The notes under the pieces were generated by a model. That model worked only from the letters and a program-made list of their open reading frames with translations, ran no database searches and was not told the origin of the DNA. Made by a program: the position numbers and the translations under genes. Shown here in pieces: positions 43,294-54,481 of a stretch of DNA of 64,000 nt. Every line of letters begins with the position of its first letter. The stretch's first letter is position 1. Source of the stretch: Prorocentrum cordatum (taxonomy: Eukaryota; Sar; Dinophyceae; Prorocentrales; Prorocentraceae); contig CAUYUJ010021033.1 in the NCBI GenBank assembly GCA_963575745.1, positions 1 to 64,000 of the forward strand, given 5' to 3'.

Positions 43294-43578
43294 TAGTTGC
43301 AGTTTCTCAATTCGTTGTTTCTTTCCCTGACTATTATATACTCAGCTTCGCTGAGAGTTCTCCATTTCTCTTGCATGATTAGTTGACTGCATTTTGATTC
43401 ATTTCTGTGTGCGTTTTGCTCTTTCGCTCATATTTGTGATTGATGATTCATCGCAGCTTCGCTGCTTCTGGGTTGTCTTGACTTTATGTTCGAATAAGAG
43501 CTTTCGCTTCCTGAAGACACCTGACCTCGTGCTTGCTCGTGGCCCTAGGGCCAGTAGGAGCCTCGCAAAGCCGCAAAA
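43294..43578 (+). other. LINE3 3' untranslated region and tail
   Basis: Contains CAGCTTCGCTGAG (43,342), CGCAGCTTCGCTGC (43,452), GAATAAGAGCTTTCGC (43,492) and the perfect palindrome GGCCCTAGGGCC (43,541-43,552) 26 nt before the end. Confidence 0.7.
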
Positions 43579-43590
43579 AAGAAAGGTTGA

Positions 43591-44943
43591 CGGTTTACCG
43601 CCGGCGCCCAGTTGGCAAGAACAATCTCGACGGACCTTATGGTGACTTTTGCTCGGTTGAAAATTATGTTCTCGAAATTCCTCAATCCGTTTGAGCTCTA
43701 GCATTTCCCCCGTGATATTCGATCTTATTCCCGCTGGGCCTTCCAATCTCAGCTCGATCGGGTACCTATTACTGTCAAAAAGCGTCCGGGCGGGATTGGC
43801 TGTTTTGAGTCTTCTTGGCAGGTGCTGCCGGTTTTCTGTACTTAACTCGAGATTTAGGAGAGCTACAGAGCTGGTACTTACAGAAACCGATTTAGAATCA
43901 TTAGGCGCGTCCGTCTGTTGCATCCAGAGGTCTGAACACGGTCTGCTACTCCAGCTAGGTCCGCGAAACTATTCGTATTCTTCGAGATCTTAACAGGTGC
44001 TGTCGGTCTTCTACACTTAACTCGGGCTGTAGAGGAGCTACAGAGCTGGTGCGCACACAAATCGATCCTGAATGATCAGACGCGTTCGTCTGTTGCATCG
44101 AGAGATCGAAACTCGGTCTGCTACTCGAGCTAGGTCCGCATAACTATTCGTATTCTTCGAGTTCTCTTAACAGACGTTGTTGGTGTTCTGTACTTAACTC
44201 GAGCTGTAGGAGAGCTACAGAGCTGGTACACACACAGATCGGTTCATCATCATCAGGCGTGTTCGTCTGTTGCATCGAGAGCTCTGAACTCAGTCTTCTA
44301 CTCGAGTTAGACGCAAAGCTATTTGTATTCGATCGTTTTTTCGAAATGGTGGTGCAATTCTTCACTTATCTCGAGCTTCATATGAGCTTGAGAGCTCTCC
44401 CGCACACACATCAGAAGAAAATCATCAGGCGCGCTGGTCTGAGGTATCTAGACGCTTGGCCTGGGTCTGTTATGAGCGCAGACGCCGAAACAACTATTCA
44501 TACTCTGCTATTTTCCTTGTGATGGAATCGTTTCCTGGGCTGAACTCGAGGTGCAGATGAGCTTGAAAGCTCTGAGGCATTGAAATGGGAAGAGAATCAT
44601 CATGGGCGCTATTTGAAAGGATCCAGACACCCGCGCTCAGTCTGCTATTACCGCTAGGGCTGAACACCGATTCTTACTCTGCTGCTTCCTTGGAAATCGT
44701 ATTGTTTTTCTTGGTTCTACTTGTGCTGCAGATGAGCTACAGAGCTGTTCAGCACAGCAATGGGAAGGGAATGATTAGGGGCAATAGTGAAACGTATCTA
44801 GAAGCCTGAGATCAGTCTGCTATCAGCGCTCGGACTGAAAAACTATTCGTTCTCTGAAAATTCTTGGACATAATATATGGCAAGGAAGCTCTACGAGTCT
44901 CCCGGCGGTAAGAAAGGTTAACGGTTTACCGCCGGCGCCCAGT
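43591..44943 (+). repeat. A module, cluster-2 type
   Basis: The right half-hairpin of the LINE3 site (CGGTTTACCGCCGG) is followed by a head truncated at TTGGCAAGAAC, seven monomers and a hairpin with loop GAAAGGTTAACGG. Confidence 0.75.
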
Positions 44944-45819
44944 TGACAGACACGACATAAAGAGACAATGTGATGACTTCAGGTTGGTTTTTGTATCTTT
45001 GTGTAAAATTTGAAAGTTCGTTTCAAGAACGGGTATTTTTCTCACGTGTAGTGGGTTATGCCGCGCGCGGCTGTGAAATTCTCAGGTCCGCAGCTTCAAT
45101 ATTACTATCAAAACACTTCAGGGAACCGACTTTGGAAACAAACTAAAAGTCGTAATTTCTCGAGTTTCTCAGATCACCTTGAGAAAGCTTCTTCCATGTG
45201 TTCCAAGCAGCGCCGCGCGATCAAAGAGCTCTACGAGGCTGCCGGCGGTAACTTGGTTGACTGTTACCGCCGGCTCCCAGTTCCCGGGGAGCTCTCTGAG
45301 AGCTATGGGGTTTTGGAATCGAATCCGGATGGCGGTGGTATCTGCCAGCAGCTCCTTCATGGCGCCCCAGAGTAACTCGTAGAGCTTCCCTCAGCTAGTA
45401 ACTCGTAGAGCTTCGATTAGCTAGTACCTCGTAGAGCTCTTCGGCATCGATGAGCTAGAGGAATTCCGTCGCAGGGTGGAGCTAGTTGGTCGACCCGACC
45501 AGAAAGGACAATGTGACAACTTTGGGTCGGTTTTGCTAAGATTTGCAAGATATTTGACAATTAATTCGGATATCAGATTTTTACGCCGAGCATTGGTATA
45601 TATTTTTTGTTTCCAGAGCAGCTCAGCTCTCTAAGGCCAGTTTTAGTATTAGTTCATTTCTGGGAACCGACTTCATGTTGAAACCGAAAACTTTCAGTTT
45701 GACGTTTCTTTAGAAATACTCCGAGAAGCTCCCTGCTTCGATCCTGAGCACTGTTACGCGTGCGAGGAGCTCTAGGTTCCCGGCGGTGACCAGGTTGACG
45801 GTCTACCGCCGGCGCCAGT
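44944..45819 (+). repeat. B module, E fragment and B module
   Basis: 44,944-45,281 is a truncated B with hairpin GCCGGCGGTAAC / GTTACCGCCGGC, fully paired. 45,282-45,372 is E-type sequence (GGGGAGCTCTCTGAGAGC). Two short heads lie at 45,373-45,425. A B module with complete head follows to 45,819. Confidence 0.75.
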
Positions 45820-47309
45820 TGCTGGAAGCTTAAGAGTAGTTCCGGCGCGCTCGAGAGCTAGGTGGCAAGAAAAATCTCGACGGACCTATTGATGACTTTC
45901 GCTCGATTGAAAATTATGTTCTCGAAATAACTCGCAGAGCTTCCCTTAGCTAGTTGCTGGAAGCTTAAGAGTAATTTCGGCGCACTGGAGAGCTAGTTGG
46001 CAAGACAAATCTCGACGGACTTTTTTCTGACTTTTGCTTGGTTGAAAATTATGTTCTCGAAATTCAACAATTCGTTAGAGCTCTAGTATTGTTTCCCGTG
46101 ATCTTTGATATCATTCCCGCTCGCTGTCTCAATCTCAGCTCGATCGGGTACCTATTACTGCACTCGGGCGGGATCGGGTGTTTCGAGTCATCTTGACAGG
46201 TGCTCTCGGCTTTCTGTATCTAACTCGAGCTGTAGGGGAGCTCCAGAGCTGGGACTCACAGAAACTGATTCAGAATCATCAGGCGCGTTCGTCTGTTGCA
46301 TCCAGAGGTCTGAACACCGTCTGCTACTCGAGCTAGGTACCGAAAACTATTTGTATTCTTCGAGTCATCTTGACATGTGCTGTCGGTTTTCTGTACTTAA
46401 CTCGGGCTGTAGAAGAGCTACAGAGTTGGTACGCACAGATTGAGAATCATGATGCGCGTACGTCTGTTGCATCGAGAGGTCTGAACTCGGTCTGCTACTC
46501 GAGCTAGGTCCGGAAAGCTATTGTTCGAGTCATCTTGACAGGTGCTGTCGGTTTTCTGTACTTAATTCGGGCTGTAGGAGAGCTGCATAGCTGGTACGCA
46601 CACGAATCGATTCAGACTCATCAGGCGCCTTCGTCTGTTGCATCGAGAGGTCTGAACTCGGTCTGCTACTCGAGCTAGGTCCGCGACACTATTCGTATTC
46701 GATTGATTATTTTTCGAAATGATGGTGCATTTCTTCACTTACCTCGAGCTGCAGATGAGCTCGAGAGCTCTTTGGCGCAGAAATCAGAAGAAAATCATGA
46801 GGCGGGCTAGTCTGAAGTATCTAGACGCTTCGCTTCGGTTTGTTATGAGCGCAGACGCCAAACAACTAGTCATATTCTGTTTTTTTTTCTGGTGATGTAA
46901 TTCGTTTTCTGGACTGAACCCGAGGTGCAGATGATCTTGAGAGCTCTTCGGCATTGCAATGGAAAAGAATCAGCGCGCTATTTGAAAGTATCTAACACCC
47001 GCGCTCAGTCTGCTATTAGCGCTATGGCTGAACACCGATTCGTACTGCTACTTTCTTGGAACTGGTATTGTTTTTCTTGGTTCTGCTTGTGCTGCAGATG
47101 AGCTACAGAACTGTTCAGCACAGCAATGGGAAGGGAATTATCAGGGGCAGTAGTGAAATGTATCTAGACGCCTACATGAGTCTGCTATCAGCGCTCGGGC
47201 TGAAAAACTATTCGTTCTCTGTTAATTCTTTGGACATGATATATGGCAAGGAAGCTCTACGAGTCTCCCGGCGGTAAGAAAGGTTGACGGTTTACCGCCG
47301 GCGCCCAGT
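45820..47309 (+). repeat. A module with duplicated head
   Basis: A 109 bp truncated head (45,820-45,928) is followed by a new complete head TAACTCGCAGAGCTTCCC at 45,929, monomers and a standard hairpin. Confidence 0.75.
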
Positions 47310-48590
47310 TCTTCAATTCGTTAGAGTTTATTTTTTCCCGTGATATTCGATCTTATTCAGAATCATCAGCGGCGTTCATCTGAAGCATCTAGAGGTCTGA
47401 ACTCAGTCTGCTACTCGAGCAAGATCCGCGCAACTATTTGTATTATGCCGGTTTTCTTGGCAGATGCTGTCGATTTTCGGTACTTAACTCGAGCTCCAGG
47501 ATATCTACAGAGCTTACACGCACACGTAATGAATACAGAGTCATCAGGCGCGTTCGTCTCCAGCATCCAGAGTTCTGAACTCGGTCTACTACTCGATGTA
47601 AGTCAGCAAAACTGTTCGTATTGTATGAATTTTCTTGACAGCTGTTGTCGTTTTTCTGTAATTAACTCGAGCTCTAGGAGAGCTACAGAGCTGATGTGCA
47701 CACTTACTCGATTCAGAATCATCATGCGCGTTCGTCTGAAGCATCTAGAGGTCTGAACTTGGTCTACTACTCGAGCTAGATCCGTAGAGCTATTCGTATT
47801 GAACGAATTTTCTTGACAGCTGGTGTCGGTTTTCTGTACTTAACTCGAGCTGTAGGAGAGCTACAGAGCTGATACGCACACGTATTCGATTCAGAATCAT
47901 CAGGCGCGTTCGTCTGAAGCATCTAGAGGTCCGAAGAACTCGGTCTGTTACTCGAGCTATGTCCGCGACGCTCGTATTCTACAGATTTGTTTTTCGAGAT
48001 CATGGTGAGTTTCTTGACTGAAGTCGAGCTGCATCTAAGCTTCAGAGCTCTTTGGCACAGAAATCGGAAGGGAATCATCAGACGCGCTAGTCTGAAGTAT
48101 CTAGACGCTTGAATTCGGTCTGTTCTCAGCAGAGAAGCCGAACAACTACTCATATTCCGTTTTTTTTCCTGGTGATCGAATGGCTTTTCTGCTCGAGCTG
48201 CAGATGAGTTCCCGAGCTCTTAGGCCCAGCAATCGGACGACAATCATGAGGCGCGCTATTTGATAGTATCGAGACCCCTGAAGTCAGCCTTCCATCAGCG
48301 CTCGGGCTGAACAACTATTCTTACTCTGCTAATCTCTTGGAGAAGGTATTGGTTTCTTGGTCAATTCGCGCTGCAGATGAGCTACAGGGCTGTTCTGCAC
48401 AGAAATCGGAAGGAAATCACGAGAGGCGCTAGTTGAATGTATCTAGACGACTGCAATCAGTCTGCTACTTGCGCTCGGGCTGAACAACTATTCGTACTCT
48501 GCTTATTTCTTGAGAGATGGTATATGGCAAGGAAGCTCTACGAGCCCCCCGGCTGTAACCAAGGTTGACGGCTTACCGCCGGCGCCCAGT
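47310..48590 (+). repeat. A module, deeply truncated head
   Basis: Starts TCTTCAATTCGTTAGAG, about 110 bp into the head, and joins the monomers at CTTATTCAGAATCATCAG, skipping the end of the head. The left hairpin arm is GGCTGTAA, so one base pair is lost. Confidence 0.75.
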
Positions 48591-50380
48591 TGCTGGAAGC
48601 TTAAGAGTAATTCGAACGCGCTGGAGAGCTAGTTGGCAAGAAAAATCTCGACTGACCTTTTGGTGACTTTTGCTCGGTTGAAAATTATGTTCTCGAAATT
48701 CCTCAATTCGTTAGAGCCTTAGTATTCTTTCCCGTGATATTCGATCTTATTCCCGCTCGCCGTCTTGATCTCAGCTCGATCGGGTAGCTACTACTGTCAA
48801 AAAGCGTCTGGGCGGGATCGGCTGTAACTCGTAGAGCTTCCCTCAGCTAGTTGCTGGAAGCTTAAGAGTAATTCGAACGCGCTGGAGAGCTAGTTGGCAA
48901 GAAAAATCTCGACGGACCTTTTGGTGACTTTTGCTCGGTTGAAAATTATGTTCTCGAAATTCCTCAATTCGTTAGAGCCCTAGTATTCTTTCCCGTGCTA
49001 TTCGATCTTATTCCCGCTCGCCGTCTTGATCTCAGCTCGATCGGGTAGCTACTACTGTCAAAAAGCGTCCGGGCGGGATCGGCTGTTTCGAGTCATCTTG
49101 ACAGGTGCTGTCGGTTTTCTGTACTTAAATCGAGCTGTAGGAGAGCTGCGGATCTGGTACTCACAGAAACCGATTCAGAATCATCAGGTGCGTTCATCTG
49201 AAGCATCTAGAGGTCTGAACTCAGTCTCCTACTCGAGCTAGGTCCGCGAAGCTATTCGTATTACACCGATTTTCTTCAGAGTTGCTGTCGATTTTCGGTA
49301 CTTAACTCGAGTTGTAGGAGAGCAACAGGGCTGATGCGCCCACGTAATCGATTCAGAATCATCACGCGCGTTCGTCTCAAGCATCTAGAGGTCTGAACTC
49401 TATCCACTAACCGAGCTGGGTCCGCGAAGCTATTCGTATTCACGAAATTAATTTGTTGACAGGGGCCCTCAGTTATCTGTACTTAACTCGAAGTGTAGGA
49501 GAGCTACATAGCTTGTACGCCCATGTAGTCGATCCAGAATCATCATGCGCGTTCGTCTGAAGCATCTAGAGGTCTAAACTCGCTCCACTACTCGAACCAG
49601 GTCTGCAAAACTATTCGTAGTATACGATTTTTTTTGACAGCTGTTGTCGGTTTTCTGTATTTAACTCGAGCTGTAGGAGAGCTACAGAGCTAATGCGCAC
49701 ATGTACTCGATTGAGAATCATCAGGCGCGTTCGTCTGGAGCATCTAGAGGTCCGAACTCGGTCTGCTACTCGAGCTGGGTTCGCGCAACTATTCGTATTC
49801 TACAGATTTGTTTTTCGAGATCATGGTGAGTTTCTTGACTAAAGTCGAGCTGCATCTAAGCCTCAGAGCTCTTTGGCACAGAAATCGGGAGGGAATTATT
49901 ATACGCGCTAGTCTGAAGTATCCAGACGCTTGGATTCGGTCTGTTCTCAGCACAGAAGCCGAACAACTATTCATATTATGTTTTTTTTTTCCTGGCGACG
50001 GAATGGTTTTTCTGACTAAGCTCGAGCTGCGCATGAGTTCCCGAGCTCTTAGGCCGAGCAATCGGAAGACAATCAGGAGGCGCGCTATTTGATAGTGTCT
50101 AGACCCCTGAAATCAGTCTTCTATGAGCGCTCGGGCTGAACAACTATTTGTACTCTGCGAATTTTTTGGGCACGGTATTGGTTTTGTTGGTCTAACTCGC
50201 GCTGCAGATGAGCTACTGGTTTGTTCTGCACAGCAATCGGCAGGAAATCATCAGAGTCGCTAGTTGAATGTATCTAGACGGCTGCAATCAGTGTACTTTG
50301 AGCGCTTGGGCTGAACAATTATTCGTACTCTGCTTATGCTTCAGAGATGGTATATGGTAAGGAAGCTCTACGAGTCCCCC
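48591..50380 (+). repeat. A module with ~235 bp head duplication, hosting LINE4
   Basis: The head at 48,591-48,825 ends at GGATCGGCTG and is followed by a second, almost identical head from TAACTCGTAGAGC (48,826). About nine monomers follow. The tail GGAAGCTCTACGAGT is present but the left hairpin arm is missing: the sequence leaves the module after CCCCCG at 50,381. Confidence 0.75.
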
Positions 50381-50423
50381 GCCGGCTCAAGAACTCGGCC
50401 CAAGTCAGTCGACTAGGTCAGGT

Positions 50424-52045
50424 TTGTGGGGCGCCGTCGGGGCTCCGTGGCGCCAGCGCGCCATAGCGAGCACGTCCTCTTCGGGAAGAGCTCCACCGAC
50501 AGCCGCCTGCCGCCGCCTCTCTTTGTTGTTGTGTGCCTGTATTGTGTCGCGTGCTTGTTCTGAGAGACGGATTCAGAGACAGGTATCGTTCTTTCTTTGG
50601 ATTGTATCGGCGTGCCTGCTTCATTCTTTCTTTGATTTGTATCGACATTCGGACAGCTGTGTCACTTGCTTGTTCTTCACAACGACGGATTCAGAGACAG
50701 GTTTCCCTTTCGCGACACACCTCAAACGTTATATTGACGGAAGGCACCCGCCCAGGGATCATATAAAATTGCCGCCTACTGCACCACTCAGCGAACGTGG
50801 GGTGACTCGACAGTGGTTGCGCTCGCGGGGATACGGTCCTGAGTGTCTCGACGCAATGCCAGAACATGCTGATAACATGTCTGTGGACGGAGGTGCCCCC
50901 CCTGTGAAGCGTAATCGTGAGGAAGTGCTGGCTGAGAGAAAGGCCGCCTTGGAGGGGAAGGATGACATGCAGAGTTTACTATTACAGATGATGCACAAAA
51001 TTGATGACCATACTGAAAGGATCCAGGATGCCGTAGGAGTTCAGGGAACCAAAATCGACAACGTTCAGGCCCAGGTCCAGAAGCAGGGTTTTGCGATTTC
51101 CAGCTTGGAGGCCAACCAAAACCAACTTGAGACGATCGTCCAGGGACTCCAGGGACAGGTTCGAGCGGGTTCTGTGGCGAGTGACGCTCCGACGAGGCCT
51201 GCTAATACTAGAACGGGTACATATCAGGCTCCTGGAGTTACTTATTTCCCGCCCTCATATATCGAACTCAAGGGATGGGTCACTGACTGGAATGACAGGG
51301 ATCGTAGGTCTCAGGAGATGCTCATGTGGGAGGATGTGAAGGTGCTCACCGAGAATATTACTAACCATTGTCTTTCAGAAGATGATCGTGTGCATGTGTG
51401 TGTGTTGACGGTACGGGGCGGATCCATGTTGGTCGATGCATGTTCGGACCAGCTAAAATCAAATTCAAGCCAGGGACGGACAGGGATATCATATGGCGGG
51501 CTAAACGATGCACCGACCTTGTGACGGTACCCCCCGCCAGACGCCCTGCGCCTCCTCCAGGCACCCAGATTGCGTCACCACAGTGCCTCCTCGAGGATAT
51601 GAAGCAGAACATCAACCCCGAGCTGCTCAAAGTCAGTGTCGAGTGCCCTGCGTGGAAGAGGGGCCACGTTAAGGCAGTTGGGCGCTTCTGCGGCGCGCTT
51701 CGGGGCATGTGTACACATATTGGCATCGATGCCATCGCTGATCGAGGGGAAATGGGGCCGCCCAAATCTTCTATATGGACTGTGCCCACTGTTGCTGGTC
51801 AGAGGCCTCTTTTGCTGGCCGAGTTTACCGCGACGCGGGCGACATGGGAGGTATCGAATGAGAGCGCCGAGAGATTGCATCAGCTCGTTCCTGCCTTTGC
51901 AAAAACTAAGGCTGATATCGAGACGGAAGTCAACAGGAGGATGTGTCGACGACGACGCCGTACTCCGTTCAAGGGGATCCGACTGGGCAGCTGGAACCTC
52001 AATCGTGCGGGGCCGGCGAATCTCAAGGGGGACGACGTCCTGAAG
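50424..52045 (+). pseudogene. LINE4 ORF1, fused in frame to endonuclease start
   Basis: The first frame is open 50,424-51,524 (TTG start; first ATG at 50,856). It encodes a charged segment KRNREEVLAERKAALEGKDD, a coiled coil (MHKIDDHTERIQDAVGVQGT ... ALSSLEANQNQLE type heptads) and SYIELKGWVTDW. The frame changes near 51,400 to one open to 52,147 with KIKFKPGTDRDIIW, an Arg-rich stretch, then LGSWNLNRAG, the first endonuclease motif. Unlike LINE1 and LINE2 there is no stop between ORF1 and the endonuclease. Confidence 0.7.
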
Positions 52046-53000
52046 AGCCTCTGCGGGATAGCATCTGGGGTGTTCAGGAATGCCAGAATCTTTTCGGAGG
52101 CAGATTCGATGCATATATCAGACGGTGTGGCCTGTCATATCGTGTGAGTTGTGACGGTAAGTGTGGGTTACTATTTAACAAATAGTGGAGTACATGTGTG
52201 CGTGAATCACTGTGTCAGTGCGAACGATTATGTGTCGTGGTCTTCGGTAGTGGGAGTGCTCCTGTGATAGTTGCCTCTGCGTATCTTCCCGACCCCAGCG
52301 TCGAGAACGCAGTAGGCGTGCAGTGTGGGGTTTTGGACACACTTGAGGCGGCCATTTCAAGTCTACACAGTCGCTGGAAAGGGGCGACTGTATCTGTGCT
52401 GCTCGATGCCAATGTCGAGCTACCTCCATCTACCCAGCTGCAGTGCTCACGCACTGGGACGGTCTATGAGGCGGTGGGATGTGCTACCAAGAAGGAGAGG
52501 AGGACCTGTGAGGAGGGAGGTGCACAACAGGAGAGGAGGGATGTACGACAGCATCTTCGCGAGCGTGTTCTTTGCTTTTTAGGGCGCCTGGGGATGAAGG
52601 CTGCCAATTCGTTCTTGCCACGACGACTACACACATGGGAGAGTTTCGGAACATCTCGGTGGGGGACGTGTAAGAAGGTTCTCGACTACATTTGGTTCTT
52701 AGGGCGTGGGTGCTCGATAAGATGACGGCTGACGCGATTATGAGTAATGGGGGAAAGACAAATCGTAATCGTCTTGGTGGCCACTGCCTGCTTCAGGGTA
52801 CTTTTAGTGATCCAGGTTTTGATCTGGTCAAACGTAGCATCCCGATGGCAGCTCGTGAAAAGAGTCTGGTGGTTTATACAACTGTGAATTGGGGGGACCC
52901 CAATATGACACGAAAGGGAATCGATCGGGTCATAGGGGATGCCAAATGCTACTTGTTCTCCTGGGGACCTTGTGTCGACTACTATTCGGGCTTGTACTGA
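51960..53000 (+). pseudogene. LINE4 APE-type endonuclease, broken
   Basis: Motifs are scattered over frames: GSWNLNRAG (51,985), then IWGVQECQNLFG (52,067) after a shift, then 52,198-52,725 with VIVASAYLPD, LLDANVELPP, MKAANSFLP and VLDYIWF, then a further shift. The place of the SDH motif reads TFSDPGFDLV, so the catalytic His appears lost. Confidence 0.7.
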
Positions 53001-54481
53001 ACAGGAGGAAATCAGATTCACGACTGCCACCACGGGACGGGGACTACCGCCAGTTAGACCTGCTGGGCTCACAGCTTGCCATGAGATTCTGCGACAGAAG
53101 ACTTTGCCTGTGGCAGTGGACGTGCCCTCTTTGCGCAGACGTGCCAACCGACTTCGGAGGGAATGTCGCGCGGCGTTGGCCGCGTGGTCCCCCCCAGCTT
53201 GCAGGCGCAAAGTACGTCACAATATCAAGCATCTTATTGTGCAGGGACGGATATCAGAGGACAGGGAGGAGTGGGTGGAGGAGATCAAAGCGTACACCAG
53301 AGAAAGATATTTTTTTCGGAGGAGGTCAGAGGACGGGAGGTGGAGATGTTGGAGGAGTTGAGGAAGGAGGCACATCAGAACCTATGTGACGGGTACTGCA
53401 CGGAAGGACTGACAATGGCGGTGGTGTGCCAGGCACGGTCACGTCTCAAGTCCATGCGCGCCACAGGTCCCGACAGGCTGCCTTGCGAACTACTCAAGGC
53501 ATTGCCGTGGGCGACGTTGCGCAGTGCAGCTCGAGTGTTTGATGAGATATTTCGTTTGGCGCGGCAGTTTCCGCAGGACTGGAGGCGAATTTTGATTGCC
53601 TTCATGCCCAAGCTGCCGAGCTTGACATCATTGACAAGTGCGCGGTACCTCTGTCTGCAACACAGTCTCAGCCGTTGGTACTCTGCTTGTGTGGTGATCT
53701 TGGTCGAACAATTTGTCTCTCGGGCTGGGCTCATGGGACCTCTGGGCATCTATGGCTTCCAGGAGGGGCGTAAGACGGTGGAAATTGTGGGGGCCCTCAA
53801 GGCTCTTGCTCAACATGGGGACATCTGGGGAAAACATCAAACGGTCCATATTGCAAATGCCGATATCAAACAAGCGTTTGACCACTGCAGCCTTCAAATG
53901 CTAAGAGAGCTATGTGTCATGCTAATATTCCTGCCTATCTTCAGTATGCGTTGGTTGCACCACTGGTTTGCACTACGGGGTCGTTAGTTGTCGAGGGTAT
54001 GGCCATTCACGATATCAACTGGGACGTCTGTATCAGGACGGGCGCCCCTGAGGGGCCTCTTATATTCAATATTATCATATGTGCCATGTGGGGACCAATT
54101 TTTCGTGGGTGGGACAGTCGAGGCGTGGGGTATGTGCTGGAGGGTGTCGTTGGCAAGTACGAGCGACGGACAGTCGTGAACCACTTTGTGTGGGCGGACA
54201 ATTGCTATCTTGTGTCTGCCTCCTCAACCATGCTGGCTCAGATGATTCACGATCTAACCCTACCATTACACGACTGGGGGATGAGGTGGAAGGATAGCAG
54301 CCTGTTGTACATGACATGCGGGGAACTTGCGAGAGTGGACGGACATGGACATATACCTGTTAGTGAGGATTTGATTATCCCTGTATGCTCTGTGTATCAG
54401 GGCTTCAGTCTGCGACGTGTGTGCAGACTGAAAGTATTGGGTCATGAGATATTCTACCTACCTACTGCCTGCGCATCCTGA
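52939..54481 (+). pseudogene. LINE4 reverse transcriptase, frameshifted
   Basis: 52,939-53,361 gives an RNA-binding-like basic stretch (RRRANRLRREC). 53,163-53,987 gives RATGPDRLPCELLKALPW, DWRRILIAFMPK, LCLQHSLSRWYS and motif A NADIKQAFDH. A frameshift lies near 53,905. 53,912-54,481 gives CIRTGAPEGPLIFN (motif B), WADN (54,191-54,202) and MRWKDSSLLYMTCG. The frame is lost again near 54,450. Confidence 0.8.

Larger units (their letters stand above)
41491..43578 (+). mobile_element. LINE3: 5'-truncated LINE, apparently young
   Basis: The element is 2,088 bp between perfect 12 bp direct repeats AAGAAAGGTTGA (41,479-41,490 and 43,579-43,590). Begins between RT motifs B and C and reads through without a stop to the end of the RNase H domain. 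The 3' region has GGCCCTAGGGCC (43,541-43,552) and the tail CGCAAAGCCGCAAAA. Confidence 0.9.
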
